51,238 nt of DNA from Actinomycetota bacterium. Lineage in GTDB: Bacteria; Actinomycetota; Actinomycetes; Streptosporangiales; Streptosporangiaceae. The position numbers were made by a program, and so were the translations under genes. Shown here one piece after another: positions 18,636 to 29,572 of the stretch; the first letter of the stretch is position 1; every line of letters begins with the position of its first letter. Below the pieces are notes generated by a model, which saw only the letters and a program-made list of their open reading frames with translations, was not told the origin of the DNA and ran no database searches. The stretch spans positions 1 to 51,238 of the forward strand of contig PMSU01000059.1 of the NCBI GenBank assembly GCA_003168255.1, given 5' to 3'.

Positions 18636-19259
18636 GTGACGGAGGGATGCATTGCGGGGCGCACGCTCCCGGGGGAGAGATCAAGGCGTGCAGCACACGA
18701 CAGGACCGGCCTTCGGGATCTGACCGATCTCGCGGTAAGCGGGCAGCCGGATGCGATCGAGAGCCTCCTCGAGCAGGTACGGCCGATGGTGATGCGATAC
18801 TGCCGGGCCCGTCTCGGCCGGATCTCTGGTCACTACCACATAGCCGATGACGTGGCCCAGGAGGTCTGTATCGCCGTACTCGCGGCGCTGCCCAGGTACC
18901 GGGACATGGGACGACCATTCGCGTCGTTCGTTTACGGCATCGCATCGCACAAGGTCGCCGACGCGGTCAGGTACGCTACCCGGTCCGCCGTTCCGACCGA
19001 GGATCTGCCGGACGGTCCGGACGAGCACCCGGGACCCGAAGAGATGGCGGTGGCCTACATCGAGGCGCAGCGGGCCAGGGACTTGCTCGCCCGGCTGCCT
19101 TGCCACCTCAGGGAACTGCTCGTCCTCCGCGTGGTCGCGGGCCTGAGCGCGGAAGAGACGGGTAGTGTGCTCGGTATGTCAGCGGGGGCGGTGCGCGTAG
19201 CCCAGCATCGGGCACTTGCCCGGCTAAGGGCGATCGCGGTACAGGAGTCGATGGCGTGA
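18636..19259 (+). CDS. RNA polymerase sigma factor, SigD/ShbA-like
   Basis: 207 residues, sigma-70 family group IV. Region 2 reads [23 protein letters not shown] then [18 protein letters not shown]. Region 4 is the helix-turn-helix [29 protein letters not shown]. Its place after groEL and before a membrane anti-sigma gene and guaB is that of mycobacterial SigD and streptomycete ShbA (the latter drives the principal sigma gene). A GTG start at 18636 is the only good in-frame choice and has no Shine-Dalgarno, so a leaderless mRNA is possible. The stop overlaps the next gene by 4 bases. Confidence 0.93.
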   Translation: MTEGCIAGRTLPGERSRRAAHDRTGLRDLTDLAVSGQPDAIESLLEQVRPMVMRYCRARLGRISGHYHIADDVAQEVCIAVLAALPRYRDMGRPFASFVYGIASHKVADAVRYATRSAVPTEDLPDGPDEHPGPEEMAVAYIEAQRARDLLARLPCHLRELLVLRVVAGLSAEETGSVLGMSAGAVRVAQHRALARLRAIAVQESMA

Positions 19260-20449
19260 CCGCAGGGGGCGGCCCCGCGCCGCCCGGCGGGACCCAGCGA
19301 GATCCTGACTCGCCGGATCCCTGGCCGGAGGGCGAGGGATCCGAGCAGATTGTCAGCCTTGGCGAGATCTGGCGGGCCGAGGCGATCGTTGACGCGCTTG
19401 GGGCACGCCGTGGCCTTCCGCCGGACGCCATGGGCGACCCGGCCGTCGAGTTGCTGGCCGCGCTCAGCGAGGACGTCGACACCGCCGATCGCGGTACTGC
19501 CCATAGCGGCCTCGGCGGTGCCGCCCTTAGCGGCCTCGCCGATCGCGGTGCTGCCGATCGCGGTGCTGCCGATCGCGGTGCTGCCGATCGCGGTGCCGCC
19601 CATAGCGGCCCTACCGATCGTGGCATCGCCGCGCGTGACACCCCGGTGCTGGCCCGCGCGATGAGCCCGGCACTCGCGGCCGCCGACGCCCGCTGGAGCC
19701 GCGCCGAGCCCCGCGCCGAGATCTTCGCCGGGGCAGGCCAGCCGGAAGCCCGACGCCACGGCAGACCGCTTGGCCGAGCGCGACCAGTGCCCGTGCGAGC
19801 GCTGGCCATCGGCCTCGTGGCCGCCGCCGCTGCGGTCTTGATGGCCGTCGTCGCCCGTCCGTCGTCGCCAGCCGGAAGAAGCGGGGTGGCGCTTGCACCA
19901 CTCTCCGCCGAGTTGCAGTCGGCCGCACAGCACGCGGGGAAGGTACGTTCGGCGGGTCCGCGGCACTCGCTCGTGGGGGTGTCCTTGGACAGGCCAGGAT
20001 TCGGGGCACCGCGTCCGGCCGTCGTCGCCCGCCCACCGCGGGCGGCGTCCAGCGGTCCGGCCGCCGATGGCGGGGTTCGTGCTGCCGCCCCCGGTGGCAG
20101 CACCCGAGGCAATATCAGCGCAGACGATAACTCTCCCGCGCGCGGCGTTGGCGCCGCGAAGCGTGATCCCATGGCACGCCCTGGGCCCGGCGCCGGGCGT
20201 GCCGCTGCCGGACAGCCATCCAATGGTCATGCCGGCCTGGCCGCGCCAGACCGGCATCCGGCCTCCGCCCCCCGGTTGTCGTGGCCCGCCAGGCATGGCG
20301 TGACAGGCGCTGTTGGCACCGCCCGTACCGGGGCTCACGCGCGGCACCCCGCATCGCCGCGCGCAGCGGCGGGACCTGGCACAGGGCGCGGCGCGCGGCT
20401 GGCGCATCCCCCTTCGGCTCAGCCCTGGCAGTTCTGGCTGCGCGGATAG
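19256..20449 (+). CDS. rsdA: Membrane anti-sigma factor, RsdA-like
   Basis: 397 residues, translationally coupled to the sigma gene (GTGA overlap). Residues about 25-75 ([22 protein letters not shown]...[15 protein letters not shown]) fit the sigma-binding region of anti-sigma-D factor RsdA. A single membrane helix ([19 protein letters not shown]) lies at about 182-202. A long Pro/Ala/Gly-rich outer tail follows. RsdA-type proteins hold the sigma factor at the membrane until proteolysis frees it. The linker between the two parts is an Asp-Arg-Gly-Ala-Ala repeat coded by a 15-bp DNA repeat. The family assignment rests on the N-terminus and position. Confidence 0.82.
   Translation: MTAGGGPAPPGGTQRDPDSPDPWPEGEGSEQIVSLGEIWRAEAIVDALGARRGLPPDAMGDPAVELLAALSEDVDTADRGTAHSGLGGAALSGLADRGAADRGAADRGAADRGAAHSGPTDRGIAARDTPVLARAMSPALAAADARWSRAEPRAEIFAGAGQPEARRHGRPLGRARPVPVRALAIGLVAAAAAVLMAVVARPSSPAGRSGVALAPLSAELQSAAQHAGKVRSAGPRHSLVGVSLDRPGFGAPRPAVVARPPRAASSGPAADGGVRAAAPGGSTRGNISADDNSPARGVGAAKRDPMARPGPGAGRAAAGQPSNGHAGLAAPDRHPASAPRLSWPARHGVTGAVGTARTGAHARHPASPRAAAGPGTGRGARLAHPPSAQPWQFWLRG
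19541..19600 (+). repeat. 15-bp tandem repeat inside rsdA
   Basis: Four consecutive units of GATCGCGGTGCTGCC (the last with one change), flanked by degenerate copies, encode repeated Asp-Arg-Gly-Ala-Ala in the linker between the sigma-binding part and the membrane helix. Confidence 0.9.
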
Positions 20450-20599
20450 AAGGCGGGTAGCCCTGCGGCGCGGCTCGGCACGCCGGGTAGGCCGGCTGGT
20501 CCTGCCTCGGCGGGTACTGGCGTCAACCCATCGGGACGGAAGCTACGATCGGCTGGGGTGCGGGTTGGCATCCCGAAACCGACCGGAGGAACGCTGCGT

Positions 20600-21499
20600 A
20601 TGGGTGCCTCACGCTCGTCGAGGCTGCTCATCGCCGGAATAGGTATTCTGGCGGTCCTTGTCGGATCCGGCTGCACGGGCCGCCCGGCGTCTAACAGCGT
20701 GGTGTGGACGAAGGCCTGGTCTGACACCTTTGCCGGCCCGGCCGGAAGCCCTCCCGACGCCCGGTACTGGGAATACGACCGTGGCGTTGGCGTGTTCGGC
20801 ACCGGCGAGGTCGAGACAATGACCAGCGCGCCGACCAATGTTCACCTCGATGGCCAGGGCGACCTCGACATCACCCCCCTGGACAGCGGCTCAGCCTGGA
20901 CCTCCGCCCGGATCCAGACCAAGAACAACAAATTCGTTGCACCGGCTGGTGGCGAGATGATGGTGACCGCGTCCATCAAGCAGCCGGACCCGGCGGCCGG
21001 CCTGGGTTACTGGCCGGGATTCTGGATGCTCGGGAATGGCGTTTGGCCCGCCCACGGCGAAGTCGACATTCTGGAGGACGTCAATGCCCTCGGCAGTAAC
21101 TCAGGCACGCTCCACTGCGGAAACCTCACCCAGCGCAATCCTGATGGCACCTTCGGGCCTTGCCATGAGTCCGATGGCCAGTCAAGTGGGCTGCGGACAT
21201 GTTCAGGCTGCGAGAGCGGGTATCACACCTACAGCGTGATCATGGACCGGCGTAACGAGGCCGACCAGCAGATCCGCTGGTACCTCGACGGCAAAGAGTA
21301 TTTCAGCGTCAGCGAGAGCAAGGTGGGCACGGCCGCCTGGGCCGAGGCGGTTGATCACGGCTTCTCGATCATCCTCGATGTCGCCATCGGTGGGTCATAT
21401 CCGAACGTTCAGTGTGGTTGCAAGACCCCGACCAGCCAGACATCCCCGGGCGCAACGATGAGTGCGCAGTACGTGAGCGTCTACACCACTATGGGCTGA
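20600..21499 (+). CDS. Exported glycoside hydrolase family 16 protein
   Basis: 299 residues from the ATG at 20600, which has ACCGGAGGA 9 bases upstream. A hydrophobic leader (LLIAGIGILAVLVGSGC) ends at Cys25, so it may be a lipoprotein, though the lipobox is imperfect. The catalytic GH16 motif is clear: GEVDILED, with Glu154 (nucleophile) and Glu159 (acid/base), after the GYWPGFWML strand. GH16 enzymes cleave or remodel beta-1,3/1,4-glucans or similar polymers. It sits next to the two membrane glycosyltransferase genes, which suggests trimming of their product, but this is inference. Several Cys pairs fit an extracytoplasmic protein. Confidence 0.9.
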   Translation: MGASRSSRLLIAGIGILAVLVGSGCTGRPASNSVVWTKAWSDTFAGPAGSPPDARYWEYDRGVGVFGTGEVETMTSAPTNVHLDGQGDLDITPLDSGSAWTSARIQTKNNKFVAPAGGEMMVTASIKQPDPAAGLGYWPGFWMLGNGVWPAHGEVDILEDVNALGSNSGTLHCGNLTQRNPDGTFGPCHESDGQSSGLRTCSGCESGYHTYSVIMDRRNEADQQIRWYLDGKEYFSVSESKVGTAAWAEAVDHGFSIILDVAIGGSYPNVQCGCKTPTSQTSPGATMSAQYVSVYTTMG

Positions 21500-21540
21500 G
21501 CTGCGCCCTCGCCTGTCGAGGCGGGACAGTCCCAGCCCGC

Positions 21541-24066
21541 TCAGGACTCGAGCTGCCTGGTGGCTTTACTTGGCGCTTGCCTTTCATGGGTTGCCGTGCG
21601 GTGCCGGATCACAGTATGCGCGCGCTGATGAGTCACCGGCGATCGCTTGACCCATATGTAGTAATTCCAGAAGGTGTAGGGGCTCGAGTAGGAACGAACC
21701 ACCGAGGCCAGCCGATAGGCGGGGTCGGCTCTGAGCGTTCGCCCCAGCAGCTGGTCCACCGAGGGGGTGATCGTCCCCGTGTACGCAATGACCTGGAAGT
21801 ATCCCTGCTTCACTGCGGCCACAAAGCCGGCGTCGCCGGTGAGGGTCTTACCCTGCTTGTCTACATAAAAGATCAAGAAGGTGGAGTAGAACTGGCTGGG
21901 CTGCGCGTCCGCGTGATTCCTCAGGTAATAGATGGGTACCTCCGGCACTTCGACCAAGTAGCGCGCACCCGGCCGGAGGTAATGTGCGAGCGTCTGCGTG
22001 AACTTCTGCGAGTTCGGCCACCCGCTGTAGAGCTGGCTTGCCTGCGTCAGCCCCCCGAGGATGAGCGCCGCGCACCAGACCGCGATGCCGAGCTGAGGCC
22101 GGCGGAAGTGATCACCGACGATCCGGGCTAGCCCCACTCCGGCCATGGGCGCGGCGAAGAACAGCCCGAAGCCGATGTGCTTCTGGAAGGAGACATCGGT
22201 GTGTATGTGCGCCTGGTAAATCGGCGCCAGCAGCGCAGTCCCGGTCAGGATCGTGCCCATCGTCGCCCGCCTGAGGCGGCTGCCGGCGGGAGCGAGCTGC
22301 TCACCAGGCTCGGTACGTGGACGCCATACGTAGGCCACGGTGCCGAGCACCGCTACCGCGAACCAGAGGCCACCCCAGTCCAGACTCTCCCGCAGGAGCG
22401 TGCTCAACGGCGTGCTGCCCGAGGCGCGCGACGTCGTAGTGCTTTGGACGGCGTTCAAGTACGCGGATCCGCCCAAGCGCAGGCCGCCATAGAGAATCGC
22501 CACCACCGCTGCGGAGAATGCGAGCGGATACAGCAGCGCGCGGCGCCGGCGGAGAGGCCAGGCGGTCAAGGCAGGCAGCAGCGCAATCGTGGGCACGAAC
22601 ATCAGGCCGGCATACTTCGTGGCCACGGCCAGCGCCGCAACGGGGGCCGCCATCAGGAAGATCGGCCACCGTGCAAGGGCAGTCCGGACCACGATCCACG
22701 CGGCCAGGGCGAGCAGGAACAAACAGCTGGCGTCGAAGGTGGCGAAGTTGCCGAGGAAGATCACCGACATGGTCACGGAGTACAGCAATGCTGCGCACAG
22801 GCCGGTTCGCTCGTTGAAGAGCCGCCGAGTCAGGGAGTAGAGCAGCGCCGTCGTAGCCAGCATCTCGAGCAGGCTGAGCCCCCTGGCCGCGGCCAGCCCT
22901 CCTATCGAATCTACGGCGGCCGCAAGCACGGGGTAGAGGACGGGAGAGCCGGAGAAGTAGGCGGCGTAATTACCCTGGAGCGATGCGCCATGGAGCAGAT
23001 GCGCTATCTCCATGTGCCCTGCGTAGAGGTACAGCGCCTCATCTTCGAAAGCCGTGTTGTGCAGGCGCAGCGACATGATCGCCTGCAGGCACAGGATGGC
23101 GAGCAGCACGAGGCGGCTGATCATGGTCCGGCGGCGGCTCGGGGTGTAGGACTCCTCGGGCCGGTAGTCATCGGCTGCGGGCAACAGCGTGGCGGGCGCC
23201 GAGATAATCTCGGTGCCCTCGTCTGGCCGCGGCTGGGTCGCGACATCCGCGTTGGCCTCTGCCACATCTGTGGTCACCAGTGCGGCCGGGGGTGCCATCA
23301 CTATCGCGGGAAACATCACGGTGTCGGCGTCGGACAACATGTCTGGACACAGCTGCGAGGCTGATGGCCCGTGACCGTTCTGGCTGGGTTCCGCGGTGGG
23401 CTGGCCGTCCGGCGGCGCGCCCGGGGCGGGGTCATTGCCCCGAGGACGTCGCGGTCGCCAGCGCCTGTTGCGGCTGGCCTCGGTCTTGGTGTCGGCCAGG
23501 CTGGCTGATGTCGGCTGGGTCAGCCCTCGATCGTCGTCGGGCGGCGTTCCCGCGGGACCGCCGCCGTTGTCGTTGGGCGGCGTTCCCGCGGGGGCGTCGT
23601 GGTGCCGCGTTCCTGCGGGGGCGTCGCCGTTGTCGTCGGGTCGCGTTCCTGCGGGGGCGTCGCTGGGTCGTGCTGGTGGCGTGTCCTTGGTGACGGCGCG
23701 CTGCGTTGCGGTGCTGGCTTCGGCTGGCGTGTCTGGTCGTGGCTGCGTGGCTGCGGGGCTGTGACCGTTTGGGATGTGGTCGTTCGGGAGGTGGCCGTTC
23801 TGGCGAGGTTCTGCCGTTGTCCGGCCGTTGCGCGACGCGCCTTGGGCGGCGTCATAGTCGCGGCGGCGAACTAGTCGCCAGCGCTCGTTGGGGTCCGCCG
23901 CATCCACGGTGGCCGGACTGGCGCCGCCGATCGGCGGGGCAGCGTCCCTGTCGCGATCACGAACCAGCCGCCACCGGTCGTCGGGATCGGCGTCGGCTGA
24001 TGTCAGAACCTCGCCGCGCCGCACCAACGGGCTGTCCGCTGACCCTTCCACCTTAGGAGTGCGCAT
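21541..24066 (-). CDS. GT39/ArnT-like membrane glycosyltransferase with long disordered N-terminus
   Basis: 841 residues. The first 300 or so are hydrophilic and repetitive (PAGT.PDDN units) and begin with two copies of a RWRLVR motif (DPDDRWRLVRDRDRDAA and DPNERWRLVRRRDYDAA). From about 310 a multi-pass domain starts. Its first loop carries FEDEALYLYAGH, the acidic motif of the PMT/ArnT (GT-C) fold, and about ten hydrophobic helices follow. Such enzymes use lipid-linked sugars on the outer face. Its start overlaps the end of the upstream GT2 gene by 14 bases, so the two are co-transcribed leftward. The donor and acceptor are unknown. Confidence 0.85.
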   Translation of the reverse strand: MRTPKVEGSADSPLVRRGEVLTSADADPDDRWRLVRDRDRDAAPPIGGASPATVDAADPNERWRLVRRRDYDAAQGASRNGRTTAEPRQNGHLPNDHIPNGHSPAATQPRPDTPAEASTATQRAVTKDTPPARPSDAPAGTRPDDNGDAPAGTRHHDAPAGTPPNDNGGGPAGTPPDDDRGLTQPTSASLADTKTEASRNRRWRPRRPRGNDPAPGAPPDGQPTAEPSQNGHGPSASQLCPDMLSDADTVMFPAIVMAPPAALVTTDVAEANADVATQPRPDEGTEIISAPATLLPAADDYRPEESYTPSRRRTMISRLVLLAILCLQAIMSLRLHNTAFEDEALYLYAGHMEIAHLLHGASLQGNYAAYFSGSPVLYPVLAAAVDSIGGLAAARGLSLLEMLATTALLYSLTRRLFNERTGLCAALLYSVTMSVIFLGNFATFDASCLFLLALAAWIVVRTALARWPIFLMAAPVAALAVATKYAGLMFVPTIALLPALTAWPLRRRRALLYPLAFSAAVVAILYGGLRLGGSAYLNAVQSTTTSRASGSTPLSTLLRESLDWGGLWFAVAVLGTVAYVWRPRTEPGEQLAPAGSRLRRATMGTILTGTALLAPIYQAHIHTDVSFQKHIGFGLFFAAPMAGVGLARIVGDHFRRPQLGIAVWCAALILGGLTQASQLYSGWPNSQKFTQTLAHYLRPGARYLVEVPEVPIYYLRNHADAQPSQFYSTFLIFYVDKQGKTLTGDAGFVAAVKQGYFQVIAYTGTITPSVDQLLGRTLRADPAYRLASVVRSYSSPYTFWNYYIWVKRSPVTHQRAHTVIRHRTATHERQAPSKATRQLES

Positions 24067-25846
24067 CCGTGGCGGGCTGGATCAGGACACGACCAGCGAT
24101 CACGAGCTCGAACAGGCCAAGGGCGAACAGGACAACGAAGTTGGCCGGGTTCATGGTCAGCATGCGCCAGAGGGCCACGCCTATCCAGGCCAGGGAACTG
24201 CCCACGCTCCAGACAGTGAAGCAGATCCAGAAACGTTTCCTGCCATCCTGCTTCTTCTTGTCGCCGCCGGATGGATTCCATCCCAGCTTCTTGCCGCGTA
24301 TCGCATCGAAGTAGGCAAAGAAGTGAGCCCAGCCCGAGATGAGCCTGACCGACCATGCCTCCAGCCGGAACGGGGCGTGATGCCACGCGGGGAAGATCAC
24401 GGCAGAGTACAACAGCACGGGCACCATGAAGATCATGTTGCGCAGCAGCAGCACGTTCGGCACGAAGACCAGGACCGCGATGGTCAGGGCCGGGACGACG
24501 AACGTGAAAAGAGCCGTATAGACGTAGTAGATGAGGCCGGATATGTAACACATCCGGCTATACAGGGGAAACTTGCTGCGCCAGAACCTTGGGCCGAAGA
24601 GCAGCCCCACGGTGCCAGCGCACCAGCGGTACTGCTGGTTCAGGAAGGCAAGCACGTTATCCGGGCAGTTCCCGGTGGACAGGGCGACCGGCAGGTAGCG
24701 CAGCTTCCAGCCGATCCTGTTCAGGTCGAAACCGGTGAGGACGTCCTCAGAGTGCTCGGCTAGCGTCATGCCCTGGTTGTCCTTGAGCGCGGCTCGCCGG
24801 TAGACGGCGCAACTGCCCACGCAGATCGCGCCGCCTTTTCTTGACCGGGCCGTCTGGATGGACCGGTAGAACAGCTCCTGGACGGCGCCGGCTCCTCGTT
24901 CCACCCAGGTCTGGTCGTCGGTAATGCGGAAGAACTGCGGTGTCTGCACGATCCCGGTATCTGGCTCCGCTTCCATATGGGGCAGGGCGTGGTCGAGAAG
25001 GTCGTGGCGGGGCGCGAAGTCGGCATCCAGCAGAAGGATGTAGTCGCCTTCGGAGATCTGGAAGCCGAACAAGAGGTTGCCTGACTTCTTGAACCAGCCC
25101 CTGTTTGGGCGGGTCGCGTAGGCGAAGCCGAAGTCTCGTGCCATCGATCTCAGTTCCGGGCTGGCCGAGTCATCGAGCACGTAGGCCATGACCGTTCCCT
25201 TGTAGTGCCGGCTCATGCGGGCCACGTACATCCAGGTGTTGCGCAGCACCTCAACCGGTTCGCCGCACACGGGCAGGAAGACATCGACCGACGGATACCG
25301 GGTCGGCTGCCACGAGTCCACCAGGCGCTGGTGCTTGCCGAAGTCGAAGCCACGGCTAATGCCGTCTGTCAGCAGGGGCAGTGTCAGGAACAGCAGCCCC
25401 AGCACTGCGAACGGGGCATAGAACCAGAACCAGTGGTGCAGCAGCATCAGCCGTAGCTGACTGAACAGCAGCAGCGGGAAGCTGGCGGCGGAGCAGACCG
25501 ACAGGATCCACGAGTGACGCCGGATGTACCGGAACTTCTCGTCGTCAGTTGGTGGCACGGGCAGCACCGGCCCCTGGGCGACTGGCTGCGCCCGGGGCAT
25601 CTCCCTCGTGCCGGGTATCGCAGGCGGCGCCAGCGCCCCACCTACCGTTCCGGATCTGCCATGTCCGCGGAACAGGATGCCAGGTGTTGGCATGGCGCGG
25701 ACCGCCAGGGCCGCTGCCTGCCCCCTGCGCGTGATGGCCATGCGCAGTCTGCCAGTCGGGTGGCTGGCGTCGGCGGCCCAGCGACCGACGGCGGTCTCTG
25801 CTGCCGGTGCATCGGCCCCTGGAGAACTCTCGATGACGTCAGTCAA
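24053..25846 (-). CDS. Cellulose-synthase-like GT2 membrane glycosyltransferase
   Basis: 597 residues. Two membrane helices at about 112-160 precede a cytosolic GT-A domain with the processive-synthase motifs: DDS (225-227), DAD (274-276), a SED segment (366-368, TED-like) and QQYRW (404-408). A bundle of C-terminal helices follows. These are the D, D, D, QxxRW residues of the BcsA/curdlan-synthase/hyaluronan-synthase class, so a linear beta-polysaccharide made from a UDP-sugar is likely. I see no PilZ domain. A TTG start at 25846 follows GGGAGG. It heads a two-gene operon with the GT39-like gene, beside a GH16 protein. Confidence 0.9.
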   Translation of the reverse strand: MTDVIESSPGADAPAAETAVGRWAADASHPTGRLRMAITRRGQAAALAVRAMPTPGILFRGHGRSGTVGGALAPPAIPGTREMPRAQPVAQGPVLPVPPTDDEKFRYIRRHSWILSVCSAASFPLLLFSQLRLMLLHHWFWFYAPFAVLGLLFLTLPLLTDGISRGFDFGKHQRLVDSWQPTRYPSVDVFLPVCGEPVEVLRNTWMYVARMSRHYKGTVMAYVLDDSASPELRSMARDFGFAYATRPNRGWFKKSGNLLFGFQISEGDYILLLDADFAPRHDLLDHALPHMEAEPDTGIVQTPQFFRITDDQTWVERGAGAVQELFYRSIQTARSRKGGAICVGSCAVYRRAALKDNQGMTLAEHSEDVLTGFDLNRIGWKLRYLPVALSTGNCPDNVLAFLNQQYRWCAGTVGLLFGPRFWRSKFPLYSRMCYISGLIYYVYTALFTFVVPALTIAVLVFVPNVLLLRNMIFMVPVLLYSAVIFPAWHHAPFRLEAWSVRLISGWAHFFAYFDAIRGKKLGWNPSGGDKKKQDGRKRFWICFTVWSVGSSLAWIGVALWRMLTMNPANFVVLFALGLFELVIAGRVLIQPATDAHS

Positions 25847-26468
25847 GTGTGCAAACCTCCCACCGGCACGGTCGAATGGACTAAAACGTAGGCCACTGCT
25901 CGCGCGAGGTCTAACGATCGTAGCGAGTATCAGCTATTCGAGGCAGGCGAGACATGTATCGTCCGATGATCTAAGATTCCAAACCTGTTCCTTAAGATGA
26001 CGCTTAGCGGCACCATTCGGTTGACCCGGGATTGTGTTACTTAATGACTACTTTCCGTGACTTACGGCTAAGGCTCACGGTGTACCTGTGGTCTGTGGTG
26101 CTGAAGTGACGAACGTTATAGGACGTAGCGGTTGATTGCGGACATCGTCCAATACGGACCGTCACGGGGATTTCTGTGTTGTTTCCGCAATGTTTCCGGA
26201 TGTTTCCGTTTAACACCGATCCGTGGATTGATGTGAAGTTACGCGTCAGAAGACCAGGAACCTGGCTGCCGATGACATCCGATCGGGCTAATCGGGCGTC
26301 GTACTGATTGTTAAGCAACGTGCTCCTAAAAATATGGGATATGGCTGGCGTGTCCGGCTCATTCAAGTGCCGTCGGGGGTCCGATCCATGCCACACCGGA
26401 CATCTGGCTCAAGCCCTTGAGGTGGTGTCAGGCGCCAAGGCCACAGAGATCTGGTCGGAGGTCATGGG
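25847..26468. promoter_or_regulatory. Long AT-richer divergent promoter region
   Basis: About 620 bases, clearly less GC-rich than the rest of the window, between the leftward glycosyltransferase operon and the rightward epimerase gene. It holds no gene I can support. It contains three phased TGTTTCCG repeats and several TTAC/GTAA-rich segments that suit promoters and regulator sites. A foreign origin or a silenced, regulator-dense region are both possible. Confidence 0.6.
26180..26208. repeat. Three phased TGTTTCCG direct repeats
   Basis: TGTTTCCG occurs at 26180-26187, 26191-26198 and 26201-26208, start-to-start spacing 11 and 10 bases, i.e. one helical turn. This is the pattern of a multimeric regulator binding one face of the DNA. 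No specific factor is recognised. Confidence 0.7.
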
Positions 26469-27908
26469 GTGGAGACCGCATGCGAGATCGTCGAGCTGAT
26501 GCACGCCGCTGCGCCAGCGGGGCAGCCGCGCCTCGACGACGCGACTGTGCGGCGGTTGCGTGATCTGACGCAATCGCTCATTGCAGCCTCGGGGAGCGCT
26601 GCCGAGGAGCACGCCCGGTTCGTGGGGATACGCGAGCGGGGATTGTGCCTGCCGGACGCGGCACTTGACGAGAAGCTGCGCGGCGCGACGGTACTGGTGA
26701 CCGGAGGGACGGGATGCATCGGTTCAACGCTGATGCGGCAGCTTGTCCTGCGATGCCCAGGTCGCCTGGTCAGCATGAGCCGCGGTGGTACCGATGCCTG
26801 GCCGCGGCTCGCTAGCGCGCAATACGTGCAAGCCGATGTCAGGGACCGCCGCAGCCTGGACGAGGTTATCCGGGAGATCCGGCCGGACGTGATCTTCCAC
26901 GTCGCCGCGCAGCGCAGTCCGGGGCTGGCGGAGCTAGAGGTGCATCGCACCGTCACCACGAACGTGTTTGGTACCCGCAACGTGCTGGCGGCCGCCGCGG
27001 AAGCCGGGGTTCCGCAGGTAGTGTGCGCCTCCACCGGCAAGGCCCTGCGGCCATATTCACCGGAGACATATACCGCCTCCAAGCGAGTGGCGGAGTGGGT
27101 CTCGTCGTGCGCCGCCAGCAGTGGTGAGCTGCTGTGCTCATCAGCGAGGTTCACTCACGTCGTCGACAACTCGATCATCTACCAGCGGCTGCTGGACTGG
27201 GCCGATGGCGGAGTGATCCGGCTGCACAGCGCGGATATCGCGTTCTACGCCCAGTCGGCGCTGGAGTCGGCGCAGCTGCTGCTCGTCGCGGGCGTGGGCG
27301 GTCAGCGCGGAGAATACCGGCTGCATGCCATCACCGATCTCGGCTGGCCGGTCAGCCTGCTGGACGTAGCCACCGGTGTGCTGGCGCAGACCGGTTCGGC
27401 GGCGCCGATCTACTTCAGCGGGTACGACCGCGGGTACGAGGAAATCCCGTTCCCCGGGCTCTATGACCCGGCGACGGCGGGAGAGGTAAGCCCGCTGCTG
27501 AACTCGTTCGAGGCCTGCACGGTGGGTCAATCGCCCTGCCGCATGGTCGATGCGTTCCGGCTGGATGCGGTGCCCGATCCGAGGCCAGTCAAGCTGCTGT
27601 CCGCACTCGAAGAGGTCTGCGACAGGACCCAGGACCCCCGCGCGGTGCGCGCCGCCCTGGATGAGCTGTCCTGGTCGCTGCTCGACGTCACGCTGCGGGC
27701 CGCGCCGGGCCGTGCTCTTGCCCGAGCCGCGGCTCAGGCCGACCCTTACCGGGACGGCCTGACCCTGGAGCACCGGCAGATACTGGACGCCATTCAGCTG
27801 AACGCGGACCTCGCTGATCGCCGAAGCCCTCAGGGCAGGCCCGCGCCGCGGCCGGCTGCGGGTCCCCGGTTCGCAGCGGCTGAGGTGGCCTCACCTTTGG
27901 CTGGCTGA
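26469..27908 (+). CDS. NAD-dependent epimerase/dehydratase, polysaccharide-biosynthesis (CapD-like) type
   Basis: 479 residues from a GTG with CGGAGGT about 7 bases upstream. An N-terminal helical extension of about 70 residues precedes a Rossmann SDR domain: VLVTGGTGCIGSTLMRQL (nucleotide loop), DVRDRRSLDEVI, and the catalytic YTASK (YxxxK). The C-terminal 130 residues are not clearly assignable. The closest known class is the extended SDRs that act on UDP-GlcNAc-type sugars. It diverges from the GT2/GT39 operon, so a role in sugar-nucleotide supply for that polymer is plausible but not shown. Confidence 0.82.
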   Translation: METACEIVELMHAAAPAGQPRLDDATVRRLRDLTQSLIAASGSAAEEHARFVGIRERGLCLPDAALDEKLRGATVLVTGGTGCIGSTLMRQLVLRCPGRLVSMSRGGTDAWPRLASAQYVQADVRDRRSLDEVIREIRPDVIFHVAAQRSPGLAELEVHRTVTTNVFGTRNVLAAAAEAGVPQVVCASTGKALRPYSPETYTASKRVAEWVSSCAASSGELLCSSARFTHVVDNSIIYQRLLDWADGGVIRLHSADIAFYAQSALESAQLLLVAGVGGQRGEYRLHAITDLGWPVSLLDVATGVLAQTGSAAPIYFSGYDRGYEEIPFPGLYDPATAGEVSPLLNSFEACTVGQSPCRMVDAFRLDAVPDPRPVKLLSALEEVCDRTQDPRAVRAALDELSWSLLDVTLRAAPGRALARAAAQADPYRDGLTLEHRQILDAIQLNADLADRRSPQGRPAPRPAAGPRFAAAEVASPLAG

Positions 27909-28000
27909 CTGACTGGCGCCGCGGGGATGGGTGCCGAGCGCGCCGGGTGCTTTACGGCTTGCGGCCGCCCGTGCGCCTTGATGTCCCTGCCGGACTGTAC

Positions 28001-29571
<1,571 letters not shown>

Positions 29572-29572
<1 letters not shown>

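Noticed and set aside
26037..26396. 119-codon open frame on the - strand in the AT-richer intergenic region
   Set aside because: No ribosome site, no family resemblance, composition unlike the genes around it, and the region looks like a promoter. The frame is open probably because the DNA is unusual rather than coding.
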